The position numbers and the translations under genes were made by a program. The notes under the pieces were generated by a model. The model was not told the origin of the DNA. It did not search any database and saw only the letters and a program-made list of their open reading frames with translations. DNA of 64,000 nt. It comes from Bradyrhizobium betae (GTDB lineage Bacteria > Pseudomonadota > Alphaproteobacteria > Rhizobiales > Xanthobacteraceae). Shown here in pieces: positions 1-10,271 of the stretch; the stretch's first letter is position 1; each line of letters begins with the position of its first letter. The stretch lies in the NCBI RefSeq assembly GCF_004123905.1, contig NZ_MZXW01000020.1:62001-126000 (forward strand), written 5' to 3'.

Positions 1-1239
1 GGCGGTGAGGCCGAGCTTCTGCGCCGCGTCGATCACGCTGGCGCCGCCGCCGCGCTCGTCCTCCATCTTGTCGCGGAGATCGGCGACTTTGACGCGCGCG
101 CGCTCGGTGGCGATCCCGCGCTTGATCTCGCCGGCGAGGCTGGCGTAGTTCGCCTCATTGCCCGGCTCGATCTTGTCGACCCTGACGATCGATGTGCCGA
201 GAGCACCCTGGATCGGCTGGCTGATCTCGCCTGCGGGAAGCGCGAAGGCGGCATCGCCGACCGCGGGATCGAGCGAGGATTTGGTCACGAGCCCGAGGTC
301 GACTTCGGAGGCGCTGAGCCCGCGCTCCTTGCCGAGGTCCTCGAACGAGGTCCCGGCGACGAGGCGCTCACGTGCGGCCTGCGCCTCGGCCGCGTTCGGG
401 AACACGAGCTGCTGGATCTGGCGCTTCTCGGGCTTACCGAGCAGGTCCTTGCGCTGCTCGAACACTTTCTTCGCGTCCTCGTCGGAAACCTCGGTCCATT
501 TGCCGATCTCTTCCGGCGAGATCACGGCGAAGGCGATCTTGCGATATTCGGGCGCGCGAAACTGAATCTTGTGATCCTCGAAATAGGCGGCGAGCGCCTC
601 GGGCGAGGGCGCCTCGATGGTACCGGCCTGGGCTGCGTCGAGCCTGACGAACTCGATCGCGCGCTGCTCGTTCTGGAAGCGCGTCAGAACGTCGAGCATC
701 GCCTTCGGCGGCTCGAGGCCGGCGCCGATCGTGCCGGTGATCTGCCGGCGCAGCGATACCTTGCGCTGCTCGGAGACGTAGCGCTGCTCGGTGTAGCCGA
801 AATTGCGGATCACGGCCTGGAAGCGGTTCGGATCGAAGCTGCCGCTGACGCCCTTGAAGTTGGGGTCGTTCATGATGAACTGGCGGATCTGGTCGTCGGA
901 CTGGCCGAGCCCGAGCCGGCGTGCCTCTTCGTCGAGGGCGGCTTCCGCGATGGTCTGCTGGAGCACCTGACGGTCGAGGCCGAAGGCGCGCGCCTGCTCG
1001 GGCGTCAGCGGACGGCCGAACTGTCGGCCGAGCTGCTGGAGGCGGTCGGTGTAGATTTGGCGGAACTCGTTCAGCGAAATCTCGGTGCCGCCGACCTTGG
1101 CGACGGTGGACTGCCCAAACCCCTTGAAGATGTCGGCGATGCCCCAAACGCCGAAACTGATGATCAGCACGCCCATCACGATGGCCATGATGGTCTTGCC
1201 GACCCAGTTTGATGAGGCCTTGCGCATTCCTCGAAGCAT
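1..1239 (-). CDS. PpiD/SurA-type peptidyl-prolyl isomerase, C-terminus cut by window edge
   Basis: Membrane-anchored periplasmic foldase of the PpiD family, which helps proteins emerging from the Sec translocon to fold. The frame runs without a stop from an ATG at 1239 to base 1, giving 413 residues of what is normally a protein of about 620-650. Residues 12-33 form one hydrophobic anchor, followed by a SurA_N-like region containing NEFRQ and FGR-L-EQA. A parvulin-type domain begins near residue 260 (RQIQQLVFP, then SEVDLG and DAAFAL-GEIS). The gene is divergent from tpiA. The fold assignment is confident; the exact subfamily name is inferred. Confidence 0.85.
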   Translation of the reverse strand, partial: MLRGMRKASSNWVGKTIMAIVMGVLIISFGVWGIADIFKGFGQSTVAKVGGTEISLNEFRQIYTDRLQQLGRQFGRPLTPEQARAFGLDRQVLQQTIAEAALDEEARRLGLGQSDDQIRQFIMNDPNFKGVSGSFDPNRFQAVIRNFGYTEQRYVSEQRKVSLRRQITGTIGAGLEPPKAMLDVLTRFQNEQRAIEFVRLDAAQAGTIEAPSPEALAAYFEDHKIQFRAPEYRKIAFAVISPEEIGKWTEVSDEDAKKVFEQRKDLLGKPEKRQIQQLVFPNAAEAQAARERLVAGTSFEDLGKERGLSASEVDLGLVTKSSLDPAVGDAAFALPAGEISQPIQGALGTSIVRVDKIEPGNEANYASLAGEIKRGIATERARVKVADLRDKMEDERGGGASVIDAAQKLGLTA

Positions 1240-1390
1240 TTGGTCCAACTTGTTTGGCAGGAGGGGAACGGGAGCGCGTCTTAATGCAGATTCCGCGCGT
1301 CACCAAATTGATATGCCATCATAAAGTGGCGGCTTTCCCCCCGCAACCTCAGGTCAGGCAGGTCGCCGGTCCTGCGGTTAAAAGCCCCAA

Positions 1391-1445
1391 AGCGTTTTCC
1401 AGCGAAGTGGACCCCGGTTCGCATCAAGAAAACGCGTCAAAACAA
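1391..1445. repeat. Dispersed palindromic intergenic repeat, copy 1
   Basis: The arms GCGTTTTC (1392-1399) and GAAAACGC (1428-1435) are perfect inverted repeats. The whole block (AGCGTTTTC, GCGAAGTGGA, CCGGTT, GAAAACGCGTCA) recurs at 48702-48755 with few differences. Both copies are intergenic. Such short mobile palindromes are common in Bradyrhizobium-like genomes; any function is unknown. Confidence 0.75.
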
Positions 1446-1509
1446 GAATCTGGAACTGCCGCGGCAGCTCTGCTAGCGCTGCACAAACCTCATTCTGCTG
1501 GAAATTGAC

Positions 1510-2265
1510 ATGACCGACGCCATCCGACCGCTGATCGCCGGCAACTGGAAAATGAACGGGCTGAAGGGCTCGGCTGCCGAATTCGACGCCATGCTCAATG
1601 GCGCGGCAGACGTCGCCGCGAAGGCCGACCTGCTGGTCTGCCCGCCGGTGACCCTGGTTGCGGCCTTCGCCGACAAGGCGCGCGGCAAGACGGTCGCGGT
1701 GGGGGCCCAGGATTGCCACCCCAAGGCCTCCGGCGCCCATACAGGCGATATCGCCGCCGAAATGCTGGCGGATGCGGGCGCGACCGCGATCATCGTCGGC
1801 CATTCCGAGCGCCGCGCCGATCACGGCGAGGGCGATGCCCTTGTCAGGCAGAAGGCCGAAGCCGCCTGGCGCGCCGGGGTGATCGCGATCGTCTGCATTG
1901 GTGAGACGCAAAGCCAGCGTGACGCCGAACAGACCCTGGACATCCTGCGCGGCCAGCTCGATGGCTCGCTCCCGGATGCCTCGACCGCCGCGAATCTGGT
2001 CGTGGCCTATGAACCAGTCTGGGCGATTGGCACCGGCCTGACCCCGACGGCCCAGGATGTTGAGCAAATTCATGGCTTTATCCGGGAGTTCCTGAAGTCC
2101 CGGTTCAAGATCGACGGCGCCAGGATGCGGATTCTCTATGGTGGCTCGGTGAAGCCCTCGAACGCGGCCGAGCTGATGGCGGTCAAGAACGTCAACGGTG
2201 CGCTGGTCGGCGGCGCCAGCCTGAAAGCGGCCGATTTCCTTGCGATTGCCAAAGGCTGTCCCTAG
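1510..2265 (+). CDS. tpiA: Triosephosphate isomerase
   Basis: Interconverts dihydroxyacetone phosphate and glyceraldehyde 3-phosphate in cytoplasmic glycolysis, gluconeogenesis and the Calvin cycle. The 251-residue protein has the substrate-binding NWKMNG near residue 11, the catalytic histidine in IVGHSERR, the catalytic glutamate in AYEPVWAIGTG and the phosphate-binding YGGSVKP. Length fits the family. It begins the tpiA-secG-pyrG series typical of alphaproteobacteria and is divergent from the ppiD-like gene, so the 270-bp gap before it should hold both promoters. Confidence 0.98.
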   Translation: MTDAIRPLIAGNWKMNGLKGSAAEFDAMLNGAADVAAKADLLVCPPVTLVAAFADKARGKTVAVGAQDCHPKASGAHTGDIAAEMLADAGATAIIVGHSERRADHGEGDALVRQKAEAAWRAGVIAIVCIGETQSQRDAEQTLDILRGQLDGSLPDASTAANLVVAYEPVWAIGTGLTPTAQDVEQIHGFIREFLKSRFKIDGARMRILYGGSVKPSNAAELMAVKNVNGALVGGASLKAADFLAIAKGCP

Positions 2266-2290
2266 CTAATCGCAAAGCGCGGCCGGAGCC

Positions 2291-2319
2291 GATCGGGGGT
2301 GGCAATGCCCCTCCCGATC
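2291..2319. terminator. Stem-loop after tpiA, possible weak terminator
   Basis: GATCGGG (2291-2297) pairs with CCCGATC (2313-2319), and the interior adds further GC pairs. There is no T-tract after it, so it could stabilise the tpiA message rather than terminate it, especially as secG follows in the same direction. Confidence 0.3.
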
Positions 2320-2404
2320 GTGTAACACCGCGCAACTTCAGGAAAACCCGCGAAGCACGATCGGCCGCCGTCTCGGCGCTGTCGGCTTGTGACGGAAGGA
2401 CATT

Positions 2405-2791
2405 ATGCAGACCGTTGTCATCGTCATTCACCTCATGATCGTCTCCGTCATGATTGGCGCCGTCCTGCTCCAGAAGTCGGAAGGCGGCGGCCTCGGCATG
2501 GGCGGCGGCGCGGGCTTCATGTCGAGCCGCGGCACTGCGAACCTTTTGACGCGGACCACCGCGATTCTGGCTGCTGGCTTCTTCCTGACCAGCCTGTTCC
2601 TGTCCTGGCACGCCGGCTACAACCGTGCACCCTCGTCGATCATTGGGACGCCCGCGTCGCAGGGCCAGCCGGCCGGCGGATCGCCGCTCGCGCCGCCGAC
2701 CTCAGGCGGCATCCTGGATTCGCTGAAGAAGGCCGACGAGCAGCAACAGGCGCCGGCTCCGAGCGGCCCGCAGGTACCACGCTCGCAATAA
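2405..2791 (+). CDS. secG: Preprotein translocase subunit SecG
   Basis: Accessory inner-membrane subunit of the SecYEG translocon. The 128-residue protein starts with a hydrophobic helix (VVIVIHLMIVSVMIGAVLLQ), then the family-typical glycine-rich loop (EGGGLGMGGG-GFMSSRG-AN-LTR-T) and a second helix (TAILAAGFFLTSLFL). The C-terminal tail from about residue 80 is rich in Pro, Gly and Gln, as in other rhizobial SecG proteins. It lies between tpiA and pyrG, the standard alphaproteobacterial position. Confidence 0.96.
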   Translation: MQTVVIVIHLMIVSVMIGAVLLQKSEGGGLGMGGGAGFMSSRGTANLLTRTTAILAAGFFLTSLFLSWHAGYNRAPSSIIGTPASQGQPAGGSPLAPPTSGGILDSLKKADEQQQAPAPSGPQVPRSQ

Positions 2792-2957
2792 AGCAGGGGG
2801 GCCATGCAGGGCGGCTTCTAGCGTCCTGCATCAACAATCCCCATCAAGATACTGTCACCACACTTAGTTTTGGCTCACCCACAGGCCCGCAAAATCTTTG
2901 GGGCGGAATACGAATCGCTTTGGCGAATCGAATTCGAGGGATTAGAGGTTAAGCCCC

Positions 2958-4589
<1,632 letters not shown>

Positions 4590-4593
4590 CGTC

Positions 4594-5256
4594 TCAGCGC
4601 GCGCTGGAATGACCGCGCGCGAGATGCATCGGTTCTAGCGCGACGCGCTTGGACGGTTCAGGCGCAACCGATCCTGCGATCAGCTTCATCTGCGGCCGTC
4701 GCGTCAGCCTGTAGACGGCGGCGGGGGGCACGTTCAGCAGGGCGCGGTCCACGAGCTTGGCACGCAGGCCCAGCCGGTCGAGCACGGGTCGCGGGATCGG
4801 GCAGCTCATACCGTAGGTGAACTGGTAGAACGCGCCACCCGGGCGGACATAGCTGAACGCACCGCCGACGATCGAGATCACCTTGCGCGTCGACATGTTG
4901 AGCAGCGGCAGGCCGCTCACGACCGCGCCGACCGGTGCACCGTCATAGAGGCGCTCTGACGCAAGCCGCGACGCGTCCATCCATAGCACGCGCGCGCCGG
5001 GAAAGCGCATTTGCAGGAGCTTCGTGAAGTCGGATCCGTATTCGATCAGCGTGAGATCCTGCGGCCGGACGCCGCGTTTGAGCAGCTTGTAAGTGAATGC
5101 GCCGGTGCCGGGACCGAGTTCGAGGATCGGACCTGTCGTCGTCGTGATCTCGCGCGTGATGAGATCGGCAAGCGCCGCACCCGATGGTGCGATCGCGCCG
5201 ACCCGGCGCGGGGACGACATCCAGGACAGGAAGAACGACAGAAAATCGTTGGGCAT
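4594..5256 (-). CDS. Phospholipid N-methyltransferase-like SAM-dependent methyltransferase
   Basis: A class I SAM-dependent methyltransferase of 220 residues, resembling rhizobial phospholipid N-methyltransferases (Pmt), which convert phosphatidylethanolamine towards phosphatidylcholine. The SAM motif is ILELGPGTGAFT, followed by the acidic LIEYGSDF and a VSGLPLLNM motif like the Pmt family. The N-terminus (FLSFFLSWMSSPRRVGAIAPS) is amphipathic, suiting a membrane-surface enzyme. I chose the ATG at 5256: the upstream frame reaches 5373 but would overlap the kinase gene and cover the direct-repeat site at 5326-5343. Lipid substrate is inferred; an antibiotic-resistance-type rRNA methylase is a less likely alternative. 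Confidence 0.75.
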   Translation of the reverse strand: MPNDFLSFFLSWMSSPRRVGAIAPSGAALADLITREITTTTGPILELGPGTGAFTYKLLKRGVRPQDLTLIEYGSDFTKLLQMRFPGARVLWMDASRLASERLYDGAPVGAVVSGLPLLNMSTRKVISIVGGAFSYVRPGGAFYQFTYGMSCPIPRPVLDRLGLRAKLVDRALLNVPPAAVYRLTRRPQMKLIAGSVAPEPSKRVALEPMHLARGHSSAR

Positions 5257-5325
5257 GCGCACTCCGGCATCTTGGTTTGCACCTCCAGAGACCAGAGGTG
5301 AGACGGATGCAGTGTCGCGTGAGCG

Positions 5326-5343
5326 CATTGCGACAGCATTGCG
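5326..5343 (-). promoter_or_regulatory. Putative OmpR-family regulator site upstream of the methyltransferase gene
   Basis: CATTGCG occurs twice with an 11-bp period (5326-5332 and 5337-5343). The same 18-bp block, with one difference, lies upstream of the response-regulator gene at 7462-7479. OmpR/PhoB-family regulators bind such 10-11 bp direct repeats. It ends about 70 bp before the chosen start of the methyltransferase gene. Binding is inferred. Confidence 0.6.
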
Positions 5344-5369
5344 CTGTCGGAGGCGGATTGCGGATTGAA

Positions 5370-6746
5370 TCAACTCTGTCGTATCGGCGGCAGCGTCATC
5401 CTGAAACAGGCCCCGCCATCCGGCCCGTCCGCGACCGAGACGTGGCCGCCATGCAGCAGCACGATCTCGCGCACCATGTTGAGGCCGAGGCCGGCACCGC
5501 GATCGAGCGGCGTCAGCCGATAGAACGGCTCGAAGATCTGTTCGCGCTGATCGGCGGGAATGCCGGCGCCTTCATCGGTGACCTCGATGCTCGGGGCTCG
5601 GCTGACGCGAATCCCGATCGTGCCGCGGCGAGGGCCGTGCTGGATCGCGTTCTGCACGAGATTGGTCAGTGCGCGTTCCAACGCCGCCGCATCGCCGATC
5701 GTCTCGATCGGCGTCTCCGGCGCATCGAGCGCCAGCTCGTAGCCGGCGGCAATCGCCAGCGGTGCGAGATCGGCGGCGACACTTTGCGCAACCGCGGCGA
5801 GATTGACGTTCGTGAAGGGGTGGCCGCAGCGGTCGAGGCGCTGGATATCGAGCAATTGCTCGGCGAGCGTCGCCAGCCGCGCGGCATCCTCCAGCAGGCG
5901 GGTCTTGTCCGGTCCGGGGGCAAGCGATTCAAGTCGCGTGTTCAGAATCGCGATCGGCGTGCGCAGCTCGTGCGCGGCGTCGGCGACGAAGCGCTTGTGC
6001 CGCGCATAGCCCTGGTCGAGCCGCGCCAGCGCGTCGTTGATCGCGGTCACTAAGGGCACGACCTCCAGCGGAATTCCCTCGACCGAGAGCCGCGCACCGC
6101 GCTGGTGGATATCGATGCGCCGCGCCTCGTCCGCCGTGGTATCGAGGCCCCTGAACGCGCGCTGCACGATCATCGGTGTCGCAATGAACGTCGCCGTTCC
6201 CATCATCAGCAGGCCGGGCAGGGCAATGCCGAGGAACGCAAGTGACGTCGTGAACAGCGCCTTGGCACCGGTCAGCCGTCCCTGCGTCGCCGTGATGATC
6301 TGCACATTGCCGGCGTCGGTATCGACCCGCTTCAGCCGCGCCGCCGGCTTGCGCGGATCGTCCTCGAACATCTGCCAGCCGAGCCGTGCCTGGCTGATCT
6401 GGTCGAGGCCGCCGCCGATCGCGGCGAATTCGGCCGGCACAGGACCTTCGCTGAGCGAATGTCCTTGCTTGTCGCGGACCAGGAACCAGAGATCAGGTGT
6501 TTCAGCACGCAACTGCTTCAACTCGGGCGTCTGGCGTACGATCAGGTCACCTTGCGCATTACGCGCGAGTGCGCGCTGCACGATTTCGATCACGCGATCC
6601 TCGTCCCGCTCGGCGAGCATGAAGCCGGACGCGCATAGCCCGGCGAGGACCGCCGCAATCAGCGCGACCAGAATTGCGGCCTGGAGCGAGAGCAGGCGCC
6701 AGCTCAGGCGCGAGCGCAGGCAATAGGGATCGGCGTGCTTGCTCAC
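5370..6746 (-). CDS. Sensor histidine kinase, OmpR-partner type (QseC/TctE-like)
   Basis: Inner-membrane sensor of a two-component system, 458 residues. Helix 1 is at about 22-44, a periplasmic sensor region of about 120 residues follows, and helix 2 is at about 168-190. A HAMP-like linker leads to the HisKA box FVADAAHELRTPIA with phosphoacceptor His259, then an N-box (NLVQNAIQHG), a G1 box (DEGAGIPA) and a G2 box (GAGLGLNM). The start overlaps the end of the regulator gene by 4 bp, so the two are translationally coupled. The signal is unknown. Confidence 0.93.
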   Translation of the reverse strand: MSKHADPYCLRSRLSWRLLSLQAAILVALIAAVLAGLCASGFMLAERDEDRVIEIVQRALARNAQGDLIVRQTPELKQLRAETPDLWFLVRDKQGHSLSEGPVPAEFAAIGGGLDQISQARLGWQMFEDDPRKPAARLKRVDTDAGNVQIITATQGRLTGAKALFTTSLAFLGIALPGLLMMGTATFIATPMIVQRAFRGLDTTADEARRIDIHQRGARLSVEGIPLEVVPLVTAINDALARLDQGYARHKRFVADAAHELRTPIAILNTRLESLAPGPDKTRLLEDAARLATLAEQLLDIQRLDRCGHPFTNVNLAAVAQSVAADLAPLAIAAGYELALDAPETPIETIGDAAALERALTNLVQNAIQHGPRRGTIGIRVSRAPSIEVTDEGAGIPADQREQIFEPFYRLTPLDRGAGLGLNMVREIVLLHGGHVSVADGPDGGACFRMTLPPIRQS

Positions 6747-7417
6747 GGCAACTTCCTGAGGAGATAGCCGACACCGCGAATGCCGTGGATCTCCACGCCG
6801 CTATCTGCCTCGGCGAGCTTGCGCCGCAGCCGTGAGATGTGGGTGTCCAGCGCGTTCGACTGGATCTCGTCGTCGAAATTGTAGACGGCCTCTTCCAGCG
6901 CCGAGCGCAGCACGGTTCGGCCCATGCGGCGGATCAGGGCTTCGAGCACCAGCAGTTCGCGGCGCGGCAGCTCAAACGGCTGGTCGTCGATGCTGGCTTC
7001 GCGATGGCCGACATCGAAGGCGAGGCGGCCGGCGCGGATGACATCGGGCGAAAGGCCGGCGGGCCGCCGCAGCACCGCACGCAATCGCGCCAGCAACTCC
7101 TCGACTGCGAACGGCTTGGCTAGGTAATCATCGGCGCCGCTGTCGAGCCCGGCGATGCGGTCGGCGAGCTCGCCGCGCGCGGTGAGGACGATGATCGGCA
7201 CGCCGTCGGCGCGCGCGCGAAGCTTCGGGATCAACGTGAGGCCGTCGCCGTCAGGAAGCTGGCGGTCGAGCAGAACGGCGGCATGGACGTCGGCGGAAAT
7301 AGCCTCTTCCGCGTCCGCAAGCGTGGGGGCATGGTCCACCACCATGTCGTAGCGCTTCAGCGCCGACGCCAGTGCGCCGGCCATCTCCGCCTCATCCTCA
7401 ACGAGTAAAATCCGCAT
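6743..7417 (-). CDS. OmpR/PhoB-family response regulator
   Basis: DNA-binding partner of the kinase that follows it, 224 residues. The receiver has the acidic pocket at residues 8-9, the phosphoacceptor Asp51 (LLDRQLPDGDG), Thr79 and Lys101. The C-terminal winged-helix domain ends with the typical SNALDTHISRLRRKL and IRGVGYLL. I chose the ATG at 7417 because the receiver begins there; a longer frame to 7525 adds only atypical residues and would cover the likely operator. Direct repeats at 7462-7480 suggest autoregulation, and the matching site at 5326-5343 suggests that the methyltransferase gene is a target. Confidence 0.95.
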   Translation of the reverse strand: MRILLVEDEAEMAGALASALKRYDMVVDHAPTLADAEEAISADVHAAVLLDRQLPDGDGLTLIPKLRARADGVPIIVLTARGELADRIAGLDSGADDYLAKPFAVEELLARLRAVLRRPAGLSPDVIRAGRLAFDVGHREASIDDQPFELPRRELLVLEALIRRMGRTVLRSALEEAVYNFDDEIQSNALDTHISRLRRKLAEADSGVEIHGIRGVGYLLRKLP

Positions 7418-7461
7418 GATCGGGCACCTGAACCGCAACTGAGCCATTCTAGCGGCCCGAT

Positions 7462-7480
7462 CATTGCGGCAGCATTGCGG
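7462..7480 (-). promoter_or_regulatory. Putative autoregulatory direct-repeat site of the response regulator
   Basis: CATTGCGG is repeated with an 11-bp period (7462-7469 and 7473-7480), ending 45 bp upstream of the regulator start. Eighteen bases match the block at 5326-5343 except for one A/G difference. The spacing is that of OmpR/PhoB-type operators. The assignment is an inference from repetition, period and position. Confidence 0.6.
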
Positions 7481-7612
7481 GAGCCGGACGCGGCGCGTTG
7501 CCGGAGCCCGCCCAGCCATGCGCAAAACGCCACAGGGGCGGCCGGGCAGGGCTCAAGACACCATCATGGTCAGCCGTTATAACCGCCCGACCTGTTCAGG
7601 GAGGAAACGAAA

Positions 7613-7939
7613 ATGATCTACGAAATGCGCATCTATCGCTGCGTGCCCGGCCGCCTGCCGGCGCTCTTGAAGCGGTTCGAGACGGCGACGTTGAAGATCT
7701 GGGAGAAGCACGGCATCAAGCAGGCCGGGTTCTTCACCACGCTGATCGGCGAGTCCAACCAGGAGCTGACCTATTTCCTGGCCTGGGAGTCGCTTGCCGA
7801 GCGCGAGGCGAAGTGGGGCAAGTTCATGACCGACCCGGACTGGATGAAAGCGCGTGCCGAGAGCGAAGCCGACGGCCAGATCGTCGGCAACATCGTCAGC
7901 CAGTTCCTGACGCCGACGGCCTTCTCCTCGGTCAAGTAG
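7613..7939 (+). CDS. NIPSNAP family protein
   Basis: A 108-residue soluble protein of the NIPSNAP family (dimeric alpha-beta barrel fold). It opens with the family-typical MIYEMRIYRCVPGRLPALLKRFE and contains a Trp-rich middle (FLAWESLAEREAKW) and PDWMKAR. Bacterial members have no agreed biochemical role. An AGGAGG-like ribosome site is just upstream (about 7599-7604). It is divergent from the two-component operon and lies before kdsA. Family assignment is confident; function is not known. Confidence 0.85.
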   Translation: MIYEMRIYRCVPGRLPALLKRFETATLKIWEKHGIKQAGFFTTLIGESNQELTYFLAWESLAEREAKWGKFMTDPDWMKARAESEADGQIVGNIVSQFLTPTAFSSVK

Positions 7940-8063
7940 CAGCTCCCGTCTCACGGCGCGCCGGGGAACCCCGGCGCAACCCTGATATTCTGGCAGCCCG
8001 GGGCGAATGGGGTTGATCCGACCCTGATGGTGGCTATGGTCGCGCCGAAACGAGGGATTTGCC

Positions 8064-8915
8064 TTGAGCTCTTCGACATCCGCCGCGCCGGTCGTCAGCA
8101 TTGGCACGATCAAGTTCGGCAATGATCTGCCGATCTCGATCATTGCCGGGCCCTGCCAGCTCGAAAGCCGCCAGCATGCGCTTGAGGTGGCCTCCGCGCT
8201 GAAGGAGATCGCCGCGCGGCTGAACATCGGCCTCGTCTACAAGACCTCGTTCGACAAGGCCAACCGCACCAGCGCCTCCGCGGCGCGCGGCCTCGGGCTC
8301 GCGCAGTCGCTGCCGATCTTCGCCGAGATCCGTTCCTCGCTCGGCCTGCCCGTGCTGACCGACGTGCATGATGCCGCGCAATGCGCCGAGGTGGCGCAGG
8401 CCGTGGACGTCCTTCAGATCCCCGCCTTCCTGTGCCGGCAGACCGATCTGCTGCTGGCGGCGGCTGCAACCGGCAAGGTCGTCAATGTCAAGAAGGGCCA
8501 GTTCCTGGCGCCCTGGGACATGGCCAATGTCGTCGCCAAGATCACGGCTGCGAACAATCCCAACGTGCTTGTCACCGAGCGCGGCGCCTCCTTCGGCTAC
8601 AATACGCTGGTCTCGGACATGCGCGCGCTGCCAATCATGGCGCGCACCACCGGTGCGCCCGTGATATTCGATGCGACCCACTCGGTGCAGCAGCCGGGCG
8701 GGAAGGGGACGTCGTCGGGCGGTGAGCGCGAATTCGTGCCAGTGCTGGCGCGCGCGGCTGTCGCTGTCGGTGTCGCCGGTGTCTTCATCGAGACCCATCC
8801 CGACCCTGATCGCGCGCCGTCCGACGGTCCCAACATGGTGCCGTTGCGTGAGTTCGAGGGACTGATCGCCAGGCTGATGGCGTTCGACGCGCTGGCGAAA
8901 GGCACCACGCGCTGA
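8064..8915 (+). CDS. kdsA: 3-deoxy-8-phosphooctulonate (KDO-8-phosphate) synthase
   Basis: Condenses phosphoenolpyruvate with arabinose 5-phosphate to KDO-8-phosphate for lipopolysaccharide inner-core synthesis. The 283-residue protein has the family motifs AGPCQLES, KTSFDKANR, ASAARGLGL, QIPAFLCRQTDLL and DATHSVQQPGG. The start is a TTG at 8064, preceded by GAGGG seven bases upstream; no in-frame ATG lies before the first conserved residues. The stop overlaps the start of the MFS gene by one base (TGATG), so the two are coupled. Confidence 0.96.
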   Translation: MSSSTSAAPVVSIGTIKFGNDLPISIIAGPCQLESRQHALEVASALKEIAARLNIGLVYKTSFDKANRTSASAARGLGLAQSLPIFAEIRSSLGLPVLTDVHDAAQCAEVAQAVDVLQIPAFLCRQTDLLLAAAATGKVVNVKKGQFLAPWDMANVVAKITAANNPNVLVTERGASFGYNTLVSDMRALPIMARTTGAPVIFDATHSVQQPGGKGTSSGGEREFVPVLARAAVAVGVAGVFIETHPDPDRAPSDGPNMVPLREFEGLIARLMAFDALAKGTTR

Positions 8916-10126
8916 TGCACCAGCCGGTGACCAAGCCGTCCCAAGACCAGAAGTTTCCGCCGGCGATCAACATCATCGCGCTTGCCGGATTCTCCGCCGC
9001 CTTGTCGACACGGGCACTCGATCCCGTGCTGCCGCATGTCGCGGAGGATTTTTCGATCAGCATCACCACGGCTGCGAGCATCGCGGCCGGCTTCGCCTTG
9101 ATCTACGCGCTGGTGCAGCCGGCGATCGGCGCGGCCGCTGATCTGTTCGGCAAGGCGCGCTTGATGACGCTGTGCCTGGCGCTGCTCGGCGTCGCCTGTA
9201 TTCTGGGTGCGCTCGCCACGTCCTTCTCGGGCCTGTTCGCGACCCGCATCCTGGCCGGTATCGCCTCCGGCGGTGTGTTTCCCGTCGCGCTCGGCCTGAC
9301 TGCCGACCTCGTCGCGCCCGCCAAGCGGCAGGTCGCAATCGGGCGCACGATGGCGGGGTCGATGACCGGCAATCTGCTCGGCGCATCCGCCAGCGGCATC
9401 ATCGGCGATTTCATCGGCTGGCGCGGCGTGCTCGTGATCCTCGGCGCGCTCGGCCTGATTGCAGCTGTTGCGGTTGCGGCAGGCTTTCGCGGCGCCGCGC
9501 TGACTCCGCCGCCGAAGACCGACCTGAAAACCCTGCGGCAGGGCTATCGCACCATCTTCGCCAATCCCAACACACGCTACTGCTACTCCGCCGTATTCAT
9601 CGAGGGCTGCTGCGTGTTGGGCCTGTTTCCCTTCATCGCCGCGTTCCTGTTCGATCTCGGCGAGAAGTCGCTGTCGATCGCGGGCATTGTGATCGCAGGT
9701 TTTGCGGTCGGCGGATTGCTCTACACCTTTACGGTGTCGCGCATGCTGCCGTGGCTCGGCGTCAAGGGCATGATGATCGCGGGCGGCAGCATCGTGGCGC
9801 TCCAGCTTGGTCTGCTCGCCTTCGGTCCCGGCTGGAAGCTGCAATTCGCCAGCATGCTGGCGATGGGCTGGGCTTTCTACATGATCCATGGCTGCTTGCA
9901 GGTGTTCGCCAGCGAGCTGACGATCGAGGCGCGTGCGACCGCGATGTCGCTGCACTCTTTCTTCTTCTTCATGGGCCAGACGGTCGGGCCGCTCGCCTAT
10001 GGTTTCGGGCTTGCGCATGCCGGCAAGGGGCCGACCCTGTTCACGAGCGCTGCGATCATGTTGGTGCTGGGTCTGGTCTGGTCCCGGCTGCTCAAGCCGC
10101 GAGCACCGTCGGACGCGCGGGCCTGA
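8915..10126 (+). CDS. Major facilitator superfamily transporter
   Basis: Inner-membrane transporter of 403 residues with about 12 predicted helices. Early helices carry SAALSTRALDPVLPHVAEDF, and the loop after helix 2 has a motif-A-like AADLFGKARLM. The pattern is that of drug-proton antiporters (a Bcr/AraJ-like type), but the substrate cannot be read from the sequence. Its start overlaps the kdsA stop by one base, which is not a usual alphaproteobacterial arrangement, so it is probably an accessory gene that uses the kdsA transcript. Confidence 0.88.
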   Translation: MHQPVTKPSQDQKFPPAINIIALAGFSAALSTRALDPVLPHVAEDFSISITTAASIAAGFALIYALVQPAIGAAADLFGKARLMTLCLALLGVACILGALATSFSGLFATRILAGIASGGVFPVALGLTADLVAPAKRQVAIGRTMAGSMTGNLLGASASGIIGDFIGWRGVLVILGALGLIAAVAVAAGFRGAALTPPPKTDLKTLRQGYRTIFANPNTRYCYSAVFIEGCCVLGLFPFIAAFLFDLGEKSLSIAGIVIAGFAVGGLLYTFTVSRMLPWLGVKGMMIAGGSIVALQLGLLAFGPGWKLQFASMLAMGWAFYMIHGCLQVFASELTIEARATAMSLHSFFFFMGQTVGPLAYGFGLAHAGKGPTLFTSAAIMLVLGLVWSRLLKPRAPSDARA

Positions 10127-10271
10127 CGGAAGTATCAAATTACCGATTACCCGTAGTTTCCCCGTGGAGGAACGGTAGCCAAGTCCGTTCAATCTTAAAT
10201 CAAATCTCATCCTTCGATTCCTAGAGTGCCCGCAAGCCGCCGGTTGCGGCATCACGCAATCGGATCGTCAG

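Noticed and set aside
10150..10200. Possible tRNA fragment between the MFS and chemoreceptor genes (GGAACGGTAGCCAAGTCC)
   Set aside because: No acceptor stem, D-arm and T-arm combination or CCA-compatible end could be built.
8597..10255. 552-codon minus-strand open frame across kdsA and the MFS gene
   Set aside because: It is antisense to two recognisable genes, has Arg/His/Gln-rich composition and no domain; long antisense frames are expected at this GC content.
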